Origin: Puniceibacterium sediminis
Lineage (GTDB): Bacteria; Pseudomonadota; Alphaproteobacteria; Rhodobacterales; Rhodobacteraceae
Direction: 5' to 3'
Length of the DNA: 64,000 bases
NCBI RefSeq assembly: GCF_900188035.1
Contig: NZ_FZNN01000005.1
Location: 124,001-188,000, forward strand
In this document: piece by piece, positions 50,760 to 59,645 of the stretch
Layout of the letters: every line of letters begins with the position of its first letter
How positions within the stretch are numbered: position 1 is the first letter of the stretch
Notes under the pieces: generated by a model
Told to the model about the DNA's origin: nothing
Seen by the model: the letters and a program-made list of their open reading frames with translations, nothing else
Database searches by the model: none
Program-made: the position numbers and the translations under genes

Positions 50760-52621
50760 CAAAGAATTCTCAGAGACTTAGCCAGCTCATCTCGACCTTT
50801 GGCCCCGGCTCGATGATCGACCTTCCGACACGCTCTGTGATCGTTGCGGGTCTGGAATGGTGGGATATGCGGGGCAACTCGTTCACTACAATTCCTGAGC
50901 CACGGCTTACGATGCGCCTCGAGCAATTGTTAAAGGATCAGGGTCGGCTTGATCCGGAAGTCCATCTTTCGCTGCGAACGCCGCCTGTGTCGAACGAGCT
51001 CGGGCATGGAGCTCCTCAAGGTGTGGCGGCACCCGTTTTTCCGACGTGGTTTGTTTGCGAGCAGGTAGAGACGGGCAGTGGCCCGAACTCGAGCCTACGA
51101 AGACGCCGCCTAGTTCGCTGGCAGGACCTCGACACCAAGGGACGACGAAAGTTCGTGTTCGATGACGGACGCAAATCAGAGGTTACTCCTATTCGCTTCG
51201 TCTGTGCCTGCGAGAAGGGACACATGCAGGACATTGATTGGCGGTGGGTCGTTCATGGCGCGGTTCAGTGCCATGAACCAATGTGGATCGAAGAGAAGGG
51301 AACAAGTGCCGACCCGGCAGACACCAGTGTGGTGTGTGGATGCGAGCGTAAGCTATCTTTGCAGGATGCTTTCCAACCAGGAAGGCTCGGAAAATGTCGT
51401 GGTGAGCGACCTTGGCTGATGGATCGAGACCCAGAGGGCTGCGGGGACAATCTTAAGCTTCTTACCCGCACTGCAACCAACACATACTTTCCGCAAGTCT
51501 ACACGGTGATTTCTCTTCCTGCAGAGGAAGACGAACTTTCAAGATTGGTCGATGAGCTTTCGGGAGACCTTGCCGGAGTTCAATCTATCGACGATGTGGC
51601 GCAGGCAAAGAAGTTCAACCCGAGGGTATCAGCTTCCTTAGGAGCATATTCCAACTCGGACATTTTTGATCGCCTCAAGCGACTGCGTGATGGCGCCAGA
51701 GTTGATGCTTCAAAATCGCCAAAGCTTTCTGAATTTGATGTATTTGCAAGTGGAACAGCAGAAATTGGGACAAACAGTCCTTCGGCAAAGCTTTACGCCC
51801 AGACTCTACCGCGCTCTGTCTGGGAGGATACTTCGGCAAGAATTGACCTATCACCCATCAAGGGCCTGGTCGCTGTGCACCGCCTCCGTGAAGTATCATG
51901 TCTTTACGGCTTTACCCGGTTCGAAGCGGCACCTACGAGCGCAGATGGCGATATCGAAGATATCCAACTGGCTGTGCGTGGGGCGCCGATATCACGTCAT
52001 GCGGATTGGCTTCCCGCCATTGAACAGTTTGGCGAGGGGCTCTTTGTTCACTTCGATGAGAAAGCAGTGGCCGCCTGGCTGCAGAAAACCGACGTCGCGG
52101 CGCGGCAAGGAAAGTTGATCAACGGCTATGAACACTGGCAGAGGCGTTTTTCCGGTGGGGCGCCGAGCTATCCGGGAACGGCTTACACCCTTCTTCACAG
52201 CCTGTCACATGCACTGATGGCAGAAATCGCCTTGGACTGCGGATACCCTGCGAGTTCATTGAAGGAGCGGATCTACGCACTTTCAGACTCCCGCACCGGA
52301 AGTATCCCTGAAAGGTGCGGAGTGCTCATATATACCGCGACACCTGGCGCGCAGGGTACTCTGGGTGGACTTGTTGCAGCTGGATCCAGGTTCACGCGAA
52401 TTCTGGAAGGTGCGCTAGATCGCCTGAAAGTCTGCTCGAATGACCCTATTTGCGCAGACCACGAACCTGACGGACGGAGTGGCGACCGCGCCACCCACGG
52501 CGCGGCTTGCCACGGCTGCCTCCTGATCGCTGAAACTAGCTGCGAGATGCGAAATCTTTTTCTCGACCGCAGCCTGCTAGTTCCGACGATGGGTGGGCAT
52601 GGGTCAAGTTTCTTTGACTGA
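50756..52621 (+). CDS. drmB: DrmB: DUF1998-containing partner of DrmA
   Basis: The 621-residue protein begins with LSQLISTFGPGSMIDLPTRSVIVAGLEWW, the typical start of DrmB. It has Cys clusters CACEKGHM and CGCERK in the middle. The C-terminal DUF1998 domain contains TLLHSLSHALMAEIA and the zinc-like CSNDPICADHEP...CHGCLLIAETSC. DrmB forms a complex with DrmA that recognises incoming DNA, preferably with a 5' overhang, and is present in all DISARM classes. The stop is followed immediately by what looks like a truncated drmC and then by prophage DNA in the opposite direction. Confidence 0.9.
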   Translation: MTKNSQRLSQLISTFGPGSMIDLPTRSVIVAGLEWWDMRGNSFTTIPEPRLTMRLEQLLKDQGRLDPEVHLSLRTPPVSNELGHGAPQGVAAPVFPTWFVCEQVETGSGPNSSLRRRRLVRWQDLDTKGRRKFVFDDGRKSEVTPIRFVCACEKGHMQDIDWRWVVHGAVQCHEPMWIEEKGTSADPADTSVVCGCERKLSLQDAFQPGRLGKCRGERPWLMDRDPEGCGDNLKLLTRTATNTYFPQVYTVISLPAEEDELSRLVDELSGDLAGVQSIDDVAQAKKFNPRVSASLGAYSNSDIFDRLKRLRDGARVDASKSPKLSEFDVFASGTAEIGTNSPSAKLYAQTLPRSVWEDTSARIDLSPIKGLVAVHRLREVSCLYGFTRFEAAPTSADGDIEDIQLAVRGAPISRHADWLPAIEQFGEGLFVHFDEKAVAAWLQKTDVAARQGKLINGYEHWQRRFSGGAPSYPGTAYTLLHSLSHALMAEIALDCGYPASSLKERIYALSDSRTGSIPERCGVLIYTATPGAQGTLGGLVAAGSRFTRILEGALDRLKVCSNDPICADHEPDGRSGDRATHGAACHGCLLIAETSCEMRNLFLDRSLLVPTMGGHGSSFFD

Positions 52622-52655
52622 AGCGATTGATAGGCTGTCCAATATGCGGCTCTAG
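52599..52655 (+). pseudogene. Possible drmC stub, truncated at the prophage junction
   Basis: An 18-codon frame (MGQVSLTEAIDRLSNMRL) starts 23 bases before the drmB stop and ends at 52655, 17 bp before the first prophage gene. In class 1 DISARM, drmC (a phospholipase D-family nuclease) follows drmB. An N-terminal LLEAI-x-x-L helix would fit its start. The sequence is too short to prove the identity. Confidence 0.4.
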
Positions 52656-52671
52656 CGCGATTTCCGTGCGA

Positions 52672-52926
52672 TCATGGCTGGCATGCACGAGCCTGATCCC
52701 GCATCACAGCGTAATCGCCCATCATCTCGACTACGGCCGATCTCTCCGGCAGCATTGCCAATTCCTCGGCCGCCTGCGCCTGAAGTTCCCGCCTGTATTC
52801 CATGACCGGTGGGCAAGCCTCCAAGCCGATCGCTTCAAAACCCGCCGTCGCGCAGCCGGTCAACCAGTTCGCCGCGATCGCGAGGACGGCGAGCCGCCGC
52901 CTCCAGCATCCGTCGTTGGATTTCAT
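52672..52926 (-). CDS. Rz1-like outer-membrane spanin lipoprotein (nested)
   Basis: An 84-residue protein with a basic N-terminus, a hydrophobic segment and a lipobox (WLTGC) at residues 18-22, followed by a mature part of 60 residues with a short helix (MEYRRELQAQAAEELAML). It begins inside the preceding inner-membrane spanin gene in another frame (92-bp overlap). That is the classic Rz/Rz1 arrangement. The pair spans the periplasm and fuses the membranes in the last step of lysis. Confidence 0.65.
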   Translation of the reverse strand: MKSNDGCWRRRLAVLAIAANWLTGCATAGFEAIGLEACPPVMEYRRELQAQAAEELAMLPERSAVVEMMGDYAVMRDQARACQP

Positions 52927-53092
52927 TGGCCTTCTCCGTTGCTTCAAGGCGTTCGGCAAGTCGCCCCGTGCGCTCACCTGCGCGGCGGATCGACAGCAGG
53001 AACAGAACGATGGTGAGAGCGATCGCACCATAATGCAGGGCCGCCCGCATCCATGGGGTGGCAGCGATTCCGCCGAAAATGGTCGCGATCAT
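52835..53092 (-). CDS. Rz-like inner-membrane spanin
   Basis: An 85-residue protein with one N-terminal transmembrane helix (ALHYGAIALTIVLFLLSI) and a charged coiled coil (RLAERLEATEKANEIQRRML). Its start overlaps the end of the endolysin gene by 4 bases, and its 3' part contains the start of the lipoprotein gene in another frame. Together they form a lysis cassette. Confidence 0.65.
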   Translation of the reverse strand: MIATIFGGIAATPWMRAALHYGAIALTIVLFLLSIRRAGERTGRLAERLEATEKANEIQRRMLEAAARRPRDRGELVDRLRDGGF

Positions 53093-53763
53093 CGCCGCCC
53101 CCGCTTCCAGTCATCAAGGCGCGCGTAGATCGTGACCGCGATGCCCCCAAGCGCCACAGCGATGAACACCCAGCGGAGCGTGTCGAGGTATGGCACCAGC
53201 GGCAGGACGGCGGACTGGGTCTCAGAGAGGACGTTCTGCGCCACCTCAACCCCCGCCGCGCCCAGCGTCGCCATTCCGGCCGCTCCGCCACCTTTCATGG
53301 TGCGGCTATCGGCCAAGACCTCACGCGCGGGCTGGGTTTCCTCGGCGAAAGCCGTCGCCCGGATGGGGAACCGCTCACCCCACTGCCGCGCCGGGCCAAG
53401 ATCGACATGCATGAACCCCGAGCGCGGATAGAACCCGAACCCGAGGAAGCCGACAGCGCGTGCCGCCGCCTCGAACGCGACGGGATCGTGGTTTGACATG
53501 GCGATGTCGAAGGCCGCGCCATCCAAGTGCTTTGACCGGGTCGCCCCACCCACCGCGCGATTATGTTCCGGGCTGCGATAGGCCGAACGGACGATCAGCG
53601 GCTTGCCCAGCCGGTCGCGCAGGGCCTGAAGCTTGTCCAATGCAGGCTCGTTGACCAGCAGCTTGCCGGTGCCACGACAGGCGATTTCGGCGGGCGAGAA
53701 ATTGGACCAGCGCCAAGTGCCCTTGGGCACGTCGCGCCAATGATCATAAAAGGTCGTGGTCAT
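53089..53763 (-). CDS. Peptidase M15-type endolysin with C-terminal membrane anchor
   Basis: A 224-residue protein. The N-terminal 130 residues carry the peptidase M15A fold: IVRSAYRSPEHNRAVGG, SKHLDGAAFDI (zinc-binding His and Asp) and GFMHVDLGP (last His). This fold cleaves D-Ala-containing cross-links. A Gly/Ala linker (MKGGGAAGMATLGAAG) leads to a transmembrane helix (LRWVFIAVALGGIAVTIYA) close to the C-terminus. Such C-terminally anchored lysozymes are common in Rhodobacterales prophages. It follows a terminator and is coupled to the spanin genes. Confidence 0.85.
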   Translation of the reverse strand: MTTTFYDHWRDVPKGTWRWSNFSPAEIACRGTGKLLVNEPALDKLQALRDRLGKPLIVRSAYRSPEHNRAVGGATRSKHLDGAAFDIAMSNHDPVAFEAAARAVGFLGFGFYPRSGFMHVDLGPARQWGERFPIRATAFAEETQPAREVLADSRTMKGGGAAGMATLGAAGVEVAQNVLSETQSAVLPLVPYLDTLRWVFIAVALGGIAVTIYARLDDWKRGRR

Positions 53764-53783
53764 GGTGTCCTCCAGAACGAAAA

Positions 53784-53802
53784 ACCCGCCTCGAGGGCGG
53801 GT
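53784..53802 (-). terminator. Rho-independent terminator between tail and lysis genes
   Basis: On the minus strand a 7-bp perfect stem (acccgcc / ggcgggt) with a 5-base loop is followed by tttttcg. It lies 33 bp after the DUF6127-like gene and separates the tail operon from the lysis cassette, which would then need read-through or its own promoter. Confidence 0.75.
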
Positions 53803-53835
53803 GCGGTTGGGTTGATGATGAAAGATGGGGAGCGG

Positions 53836-54126
53836 CTACGGGCCGCCGCCGAAGATCTTGAGCTTGATGGCGATGCCCGCCAGCAGCGCCAGCATGACGC
53901 TGGTGGTGATCATGCGGACGGCGGTCTGCATGGCGGTGCGGCGCACCAGCCGGATGCAGTCAAGCAGCGAACGCAGATCACGGATGTCCAGCGCGGCCTC
54001 TTCACCATCGAGGCCAACATCGGCAAGCGCGCGCTTGGCGCCTTTCTCAGCGGCGCGTGCCAGCATGGCCTCGAACTCGGCGTCTGGCATGCGTACGAAA
54101 CCCTGGTCGGATCGGGGTGGTGTCAT
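53836..54126 (-). CDS. DUF6127-like small phage membrane protein
   Basis: A 96-residue protein with an acidic/helical N-terminal half (FEAMLARAAEKGAKRALADVGL), a central RDLRSLLDCIRLVRRTAMQ segment and a C-terminal transmembrane helix (SVMLALLAGIAIKLKIFGG). The order and length match the DUF6127 proteins found near the lysis end of GTA-like prophages. Function is unknown; a role near the holin is possible. Confidence 0.65.
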   Translation of the reverse strand: MTPPRSDQGFVRMPDAEFEAMLARAAEKGAKRALADVGLDGEEAALDIRDLRSLLDCIRLVRRTAMQTAVRMITTSVMLALLAGIAIKLKIFGGGP

Positions 54127-54145
54127 GGGTCAATTCTCCCGCCGT

Positions 54146-55222
54146 TCAGCCAACCTTGCAGCCCCAGAAGGACGTGTGATCGGCGGCGAAATAGCCGTCC
54201 GCGACCCGAAAATACCCCTGCAGTTCCATGGTATCACCCGCAGTCAGCGGCACCATGGTCTGCAGCCATATCGCGGTGGCGAGCGTGACGTGGGTGGCGG
54301 AGATCTCGCCGAAGGAACCCCGGATTTCCGTGGCTCCGTTCAGCACAAGCCGCCCACGCATGCGGGCCGTGGCGCTGGCGTTGATCTTGTAGAGCAGCGT
54401 TGCGCCAAACAGGTATGTCCCGTCCACAGGTGCTGTGAAGAGGCCGGTTCCGGCATCGAAACAACCCTGATCGTTGTAGTCGGTGTTGTTTAAGCCGATC
54501 TTTGTCCAGGCTCCAACGCCCACGTAGTTGTCGTAGTTCGTGTAAGCCTTGAAGCGCGGCAGTTGCGGCTGTTCGACGATGCCGTTGGCGTTGTCGACGA
54601 TCAGACCGTCGAAGAAGGTGCTGCCGTCGGCCGAAACCGCTAGGCGGAAACTGTCGGAGCCGAAGAGACCGACGAGCGCCTTTGTCACAAAACCGCTCTG
54701 CAGGGTCAGGCCGAGATCGTCGCCCGCCGCTTCCTTGTTCATGGTGTAGAACAGATCGCCGGTCCCGCCTTCGGCCACGGTCTTGGCGGTCCAGAGCGCC
54801 GCGTTCAACTTGGCGGAGAACGGGTTGGCGGCATCGGCTGTCGTGCCGAGTCCAAGTAGCCCAAGGTTCTGCAGATTTGCCGGCGTGGTGCCAATCCAAC
54901 TCGCGCCATCGTAGACCAACAGCAGCCCCTCGTCCTCAACCCATGCACGCCACCCCGCCCGGGGCGGCAGGCGAAGCCAGGCCCCATCCGTGAACAGCGC
55001 CACGTTCAGGTCCCACCCCGTCCAGTCACCGGTCCCGCCGCTCGCCACGATATGGCGGTCGCCATCGGCAGGGGTGCCGGGCGGCGCGGTCAGGTCGCGG
55101 TCGAGGACGGAAAGCTGAACCAGCCCGTCGAGGATCCGCAGTGCCTCGTTATGGGTGACATGCTTCTGGGCCTGCGCCGCCAGAATGTAAGGCAGCAGCA
55201 GGTTCGTTGTGTTGTCGGACAT
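54146..55222 (-). CDS. DUF2793 tail-associated protein with C1q-like C-terminus
   Basis: The start MSDNTTNLLLPYILAAQAQKH at 55222 has gaagg upstream and matches the usual beginning of DUF2793 proteins; an ATG 14 codons earlier overlaps the previous gene. The N-terminal domain runs about 100 residues (HVTHNEALRILDGLVQL, GDRHIVASGGTGDW). The C-terminal 130 residues (FTAPVDGTYLFGATLLYKI) have the strand pattern of a C1q/TNF-like trimer, often found at fibre tips. It is probably a receptor-binding or tail-fibre protein. Total 358 residues. Confidence 0.8.
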   Translation of the reverse strand: MSDNTTNLLLPYILAAQAQKHVTHNEALRILDGLVQLSVLDRDLTAPPGTPADGDRHIVASGGTGDWTGWDLNVALFTDGAWLRLPPRAGWRAWVEDEGLLLVYDGASWIGTTPANLQNLGLLGLGTTADAANPFSAKLNAALWTAKTVAEGGTGDLFYTMNKEAAGDDLGLTLQSGFVTKALVGLFGSDSFRLAVSADGSTFFDGLIVDNANGIVEQPQLPRFKAYTNYDNYVGVGAWTKIGLNNTDYNDQGCFDAGTGLFTAPVDGTYLFGATLLYKINASATARMRGRLVLNGATEIRGSFGEISATHVTLATAIWLQTMVPLTAGDTMELQGYFRVADGYFAADHTSFWGCKVG

Positions 55223-55232
55223 GGGTTGGCCT

Positions 55233-58200
55233 TCAGAAGGTGAGCGTGACGATTTTGGGCGCACCCCGCCCGATCAGGGCGGAGAGCTGGAAGATGCGGA
55301 TGGTCAGTATGTCGCCGGGCGCTAGCGACGCACCCCAATCCGCCGTTTGCTGGGCGGCCGTATAGATCGCATTGGTCGTGCCAGTAGTCAGCATGCGCTT
55401 CACCGTAGCCCCGTCGAGGATCTCGAGCTCATAGGCTTCGACCTCCTCGATCAACGGCACTTCGACCGCGCCCCAGCTGTCGGCCGCGAGGGCCCGGGAC
55501 CGCCGCGTCCAGCGGATGGTCAGATCGCCGGGACTGCGTGGCCTGCGCCACGGCTGCTCGACATGCACGACGGAGAACGGACGAAGCCCCACGCCGACTG
55601 GCGTGAAGGCTTGCGCCAAATAGGTTTCGTCGCTGACCGGGCGCGCCGCCGGGCCGATGCGCCAGTTCCACGGAAGCCCGAGATCGGCCTCGGCGATCGG
55701 CAATGACGCCATCGCCGCGTCCAGCACCAAGACCCGTGCGCCTGCAGGAGCCGGATTGACCATAGCCGCTTCCGTGCCGCGCTGTCCTCGCAGGAGCCGC
55801 GTCAGCCTATAACGGCCCGGCGCGATCAACTCGGCTGCGCTCGCCTGCACGATTTCCCAAGTGCCGGGCGCGCTCTCGATGGCCAGCACATTGGCCCCAC
55901 CGAACAGGGTCAGGTCGGTGATGCTTTCCAGTGTGCCCATCAGCAGATCGATCACCAGCGAATTGCCGAGATCGAACCGTGATGTGGGACCAGCATAGAA
56001 ATCCGAGACTAGAGCGCCGATCCGGGCACGGCCGCCAAATGTCGTCAGTAGCTCAAACGCGTCCGTCGATGGGCTGCGGAACACCGCCATTTCGCCCGGC
56101 CAGGGAGTGGCATAGGCCGCGACAAACGGCCGATGCGCAGACTGATCCTCGGTCAGCTGTGGCAGATCCAGCAACACTGCCTCGGGTGCGCCGAACACTA
56201 CGGCCTTCGAGAGTGAGGACGGTCTTGGCGATCCGGGCGGAAGGTCGTGGGCTTCCCGATCCTGGCGGACGGCTTCGATCCCGCGTGCATCCGCGTCTGC
56301 GATGGAGACCAAGCGCAGCGGATTGTGTCGCCCGTCATGGTCCAGCGTCACGACATCGGCTGGATCCAGTGCCAGTCGCGACGGTGGTAGGCGAAACGCT
56401 GCCGTCTCTCGCCCGGTCCAGGCTTCCATCAGTGCCCGGCGACAGCGCCGTTCGGCCTCCTCGGGCGGGACCGCCATGGGGAAGCTTTCCGAGGCGATGC
56501 GGGTCGTATCCACCGTGATCCGGCGCGCTTCAACTAAGGCGGCGTCGTAATCTTCATCGGCGCGTGCCACCTGCCATTTGAGCGCCTGCGGCAACTCAGT
56601 TTCCTGCGCGCGGGTCAGTTCCAGAACGTCTCCCTCGCGAGCAGCAACAAGATCGTCAAGTGCGATGGTGGTGATGGACGCCCGCCCGCGCATGAGGAAA
56701 CGGATCATGCCCTCGGTCTCGACCGCGTCAAACCCGAAATGCCGCGACAGTGTGGTGATGGACGCTCGCGGGGATTCCAGTGCGCCAATCGCATATCCTT
56801 CGAGCGCACCCCAGAGACCGGTGACGTCGATCCGGGTCTCTGGCATCCCGGCACGCAAGCAGAGGTGCCGGACGAGGGCTGCCAGCGACACTGCGCCGAG
56901 CCGCCCGGTCAGCCAATGCCCGAGCCGCCAGTTCGCGCCGTCCGTCCAGACATCGGTCAGCGCCGGGAAGAACGGATAGGGCCGCGCGTCCCAGGTCCAG
57001 GCGGCGCATTCCGGCACATGCACCATACGCGCGCCGTAGACCGAGGAGACCGGGTTGTTGGCGGCCTCGTCCCACCAGAGATACGTCGCCTCGAGATAGG
57101 CGCGCTGGATCGCGTCGTCGCGCCAGCCCCGCGAGAAATGCGGCGTGAAGCTCTCCGAGGATTTCGGGTCGAAGAAGACGTTCGGCTGGTTCGTCCCCCG
57201 ATCGATGGCGGGGCAACCGAGCTCGGTGAACCAGATGGGCTTCGACTGCGGGGCCCATGCCGTCGACGTAGCACTCTCCGTCCCGCCCGGACGGTCGTAG
57301 TGCACGTTCGACCACCAGGCGCGCAGATCCTTGTAGCGGAAGACCCAAAGCTTGGCCGCTGCGCCATCCGTGATCGGGATGCGAACCTGCGCGGAGCGAT
57401 CAGCGGCGCTGGCATAGAACCAGTCGAAGCCTTCGCCGCCCGCGATGTTCGCCTGCAGGTAGGCGCGGTCGTAGATCGCGGGCCAGCCCTCGGCCGCGTC
57501 GGCATGTGTGAGGCCGTCGCGCCAGTCAGACAGCGGCATGTAGTTGTCGATCCCGATGAAGTCGGTGTTCGCGTCGGCCCAGAGTGGATCGAGGTGGAAG
57601 AACACATCGCCGCTGCCGTCGCCCGGCTGGTGCCCAAAGTATTCCGACCAGTCGGCGGCATAGCCGATCTTGGTGCCGGACCCGAGGATCGAGCGTACGT
57701 CAGCCAACAGATCCCGATAAGCCTGAACCGCCGGATAGGTGCTGGCACCCGAGCGGATCGTCGTCAGTCCCGGCATCTCGGTTCCTATCAGGAACGCATC
57801 GACCCCGCCCGCCGCCGCGCAGAGATGGGCGTAATGCAGCACCATGCGCCGCAGACCCCAGTCGCCGGATGGCCCGGTCCAACTGACGTTCTCGCCTGAG
57901 ACGCTGAAGCTGGCGGGCGTCGCCGCGCCGAACAGTGCGGACACTTGCGTGGCGGCCGTACCGGTCTTGTCTACGCTCCCGACATATCCCGCCGCAGGCG
58001 AACAGGTGATCCTCCCCCGCCAAGGAAAGGCGGGCTGGCCCGTCTCAGCGGCGTTGTCGGAATACGGGTTCGGCAGCGTGTTGCCGGGCGGGACATCCAT
58101 CAGGATGAACGGGTAGAAGGTGACGCGCAGCCCACGCGCCTTCATCTCCTGGATCGCCTGTACCACCGCGAAGTCGGCGGGCGTGCCACCATAGACCGGG

Positions 58201-59201
58201 CGATCCTGATCATCGCGGCTGACCAGAAAGGCATTGGTCCGGCTGACGCCATTCACGGACCATGCAGACGGCGTGGTCGATTTGGCGGTGACCTCGACGC
58301 CGGGCTGCACCTTGCAATTGCCCGCGCGCAGATCGTCGCCGAACCAGGCGACCACCAGCGATACGCTCTCGACTTTCGGGGCCATCGCCTGCAAGCGGTC
58401 CAGCGCCACCACCATGTCGGCGGTGTCGGTCAGTGCGTTCAGGTTTTCGGGCTCGGACGAGCCGCCGCCGCCCTTCCGGATGCCCTGCGTGGCATAGGCG
58501 AACTCACCTGAGGCCGGGATCATGGTGATCGCCTGCGTGAGACCCTCCGCCGTGTCCGGATCGGCCAGCGGGCGGAACACCTCGAAACTCAGCTGCGGGA
58601 TGCGGTTGCCGTAATTCCCGAGCGGAAGGTCTTCGAAAACGACATAGGCGGTGCCGCGATGGGCTGGCGTGTTGGCCGCGCCCATCTTTGCCGAAATGAA
58701 CGGATCGGCCGTCTGACCCTCATCGCCCGGATACCAGCGCCAGCTGATCCCGGCGGTGTCCAGCAGCTTGCCGTCGGCCCAGATGCGGCCAATGCTGGTG
58801 ATCGGCCCCTCGCAGAGCGCGACCGCGAAGGACGCGTAGTAGAAGTATTCGGTGGTCTTGACCTTGCCGCCACCCCCACCGCCCTTGCCGCCGCCCTGCG
58901 TGGTGGTCTTCGTCTCCTCGCGGAAATCAGTCGCCCAGACGATGTTGCCACCGATCCGCATGCGGCCATAGAGACGCGGGATCACCGCTCCTTCCGTGGC
59001 CGAGGTGATGCGCAGATTGTCCAGCCGCGCACCTTCGATCCGCTGGGTTGGCGCGAGCGAAGAGATGATCCAGCTGTCAACTACCGAACCAATGGTGGAG
59101 CCAACGAAACCGCCGATGGTCGCGGCGCTGACGCCGAGGATCGCGCCGCCAATGCTGCCGCCAATGGCAGCGCCAGCGGCTCCGAGAACGAGGGTGGCCA
59201 T
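55233..59201 (-). CDS. Phage tail tip protein with TIM-barrel-like domain (GTA gp15-like)
   Basis: A 1322-residue protein. The N-terminus is a Gly/Ala-rich hydrophobic stretch (LVLGAAGAAIGGSIGGAILG) followed by RITSATEGAVIPRLYGRMR, as in phage-tail hub proteins. The middle, about residues 440-740, is the GTA TIM-barrel-like domain (IGIDNYMPLSDWRDG, PIWFTELGCPAIDRG). The C-terminal part has phage-tail_3-type repeats (RGQRGTEAAM). It is the counterpart of the Rhodobacter GTA host-range/megatron protein and forms the baseplate hub and fibre. It follows the NlpC gene after 9 bp. Confidence 0.9.
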   Translation of the reverse strand: MATLVLGAAGAAIGGSIGGAILGVSAATIGGFVGSTIGSVVDSWIISSLAPTQRIEGARLDNLRITSATEGAVIPRLYGRMRIGGNIVWATDFREETKTTTQGGGKGGGGGGKVKTTEYFYYASFAVALCEGPITSIGRIWADGKLLDTAGISWRWYPGDEGQTADPFISAKMGAANTPAHRGTAYVVFEDLPLGNYGNRIPQLSFEVFRPLADPDTAEGLTQAITMIPASGEFAYATQGIRKGGGGSSEPENLNALTDTADMVVALDRLQAMAPKVESVSLVVAWFGDDLRAGNCKVQPGVEVTAKSTTPSAWSVNGVSRTNAFLVSRDDQDRPVYGGTPADFAVVQAIQEMKARGLRVTFYPFILMDVPPGNTLPNPYSDNAAETGQPAFPWRGRITCSPAAGYVGSVDKTGTAATQVSALFGAATPASFSVSGENVSWTGPSGDWGLRRMVLHYAHLCAAAGGVDAFLIGTEMPGLTTIRSGASTYPAVQAYRDLLADVRSILGSGTKIGYAADWSEYFGHQPGDGSGDVFFHLDPLWADANTDFIGIDNYMPLSDWRDGLTHADAAEGWPAIYDRAYLQANIAGGEGFDWFYASAADRSAQVRIPITDGAAAKLWVFRYKDLRAWWSNVHYDRPGGTESATSTAWAPQSKPIWFTELGCPAIDRGTNQPNVFFDPKSSESFTPHFSRGWRDDAIQRAYLEATYLWWDEAANNPVSSVYGARMVHVPECAAWTWDARPYPFFPALTDVWTDGANWRLGHWLTGRLGAVSLAALVRHLCLRAGMPETRIDVTGLWGALEGYAIGALESPRASITTLSRHFGFDAVETEGMIRFLMRGRASITTIALDDLVAAREGDVLELTRAQETELPQALKWQVARADEDYDAALVEARRITVDTTRIASESFPMAVPPEEAERRCRRALMEAWTGRETAAFRLPPSRLALDPADVVTLDHDGRHNPLRLVSIADADARGIEAVRQDREAHDLPPGSPRPSSLSKAVVFGAPEAVLLDLPQLTEDQSAHRPFVAAYATPWPGEMAVFRSPSTDAFELLTTFGGRARIGALVSDFYAGPTSRFDLGNSLVIDLLMGTLESITDLTLFGGANVLAIESAPGTWEIVQASAAELIAPGRYRLTRLLRGQRGTEAAMVNPAPAGARVLVLDAAMASLPIAEADLGLPWNWRIGPAARPVSDETYLAQAFTPVGVGLRPFSVVHVEQPWRRPRSPGDLTIRWTRRSRALAADSWGAVEVPLIEEVEAYELEILDGATVKRMLTTGTTNAIYTAAQQTADWGASLAPGDILTIRIFQLSALIGRGAPKIVTLTF

Positions 59202-59210
59202 ATGGGGATC

Positions 59211-59645
59211 TCAGCGTTGCGGAAACATAAAGGCGAAGGCGATGCGCCGCCGCCAGGACGGGGTGAGCGGCTCCTCGATCACGCCGAGCCGCTCGTAGGC
59301 GTGGAGGAAGGCATCAGGCCCGGTGAGGATCCCGACATGCTTGGCAATGGCGCGGGGCATCATGCGGAACAGGACCAGCGCGCCCGGAACGACGTCAGCA
59401 GGTGCGATCTCCGGCATCATGCGCCGCGCGCCCTCGGCCAGTACCTCGCGCGGTCCGGTCTCGCCCCAATCCCGGCTGTAGGGCGGGATCGGGAACGGCT
59501 CAGGGCCGACGACCTCGCGCCAGACGCCGCGCGCCAACCCGAGGCAGTCGCAGCCAACGCCGCACAGGCTGGCCTGATCGTGATACGGCGTGCCCAGCCA
59601 GGACCGCGCTACCTTGATAACCCGGTGTTGTTTGGCAGCATTCAA
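59211..59645 (-). CDS. NlpC/P60-family tail peptidase (GTA gp14-like)
   Basis: A 144-residue protein with the papain-like NlpC/P60 signature: GVGCDCLGLARGVW (catalytic Cys), KHVGILTGPDAFLHAYE (His) and a following polar residue. The start overlaps the end of the preceding DUF2163 gene by 4 bases. These enzymes sit in the tail tip and cut peptidoglycan during DNA injection. Confidence 0.9.
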   Translation of the reverse strand: MNAAKQHRVIKVARSWLGTPYHDQASLCGVGCDCLGLARGVWREVVGPEPFPIPPYSRDWGETGPREVLAEGARRMMPEIAPADVVPGALVLFRMMPRAIAKHVGILTGPDAFLHAYERLGVIEEPLTPSWRRRIAFAFMFPQR

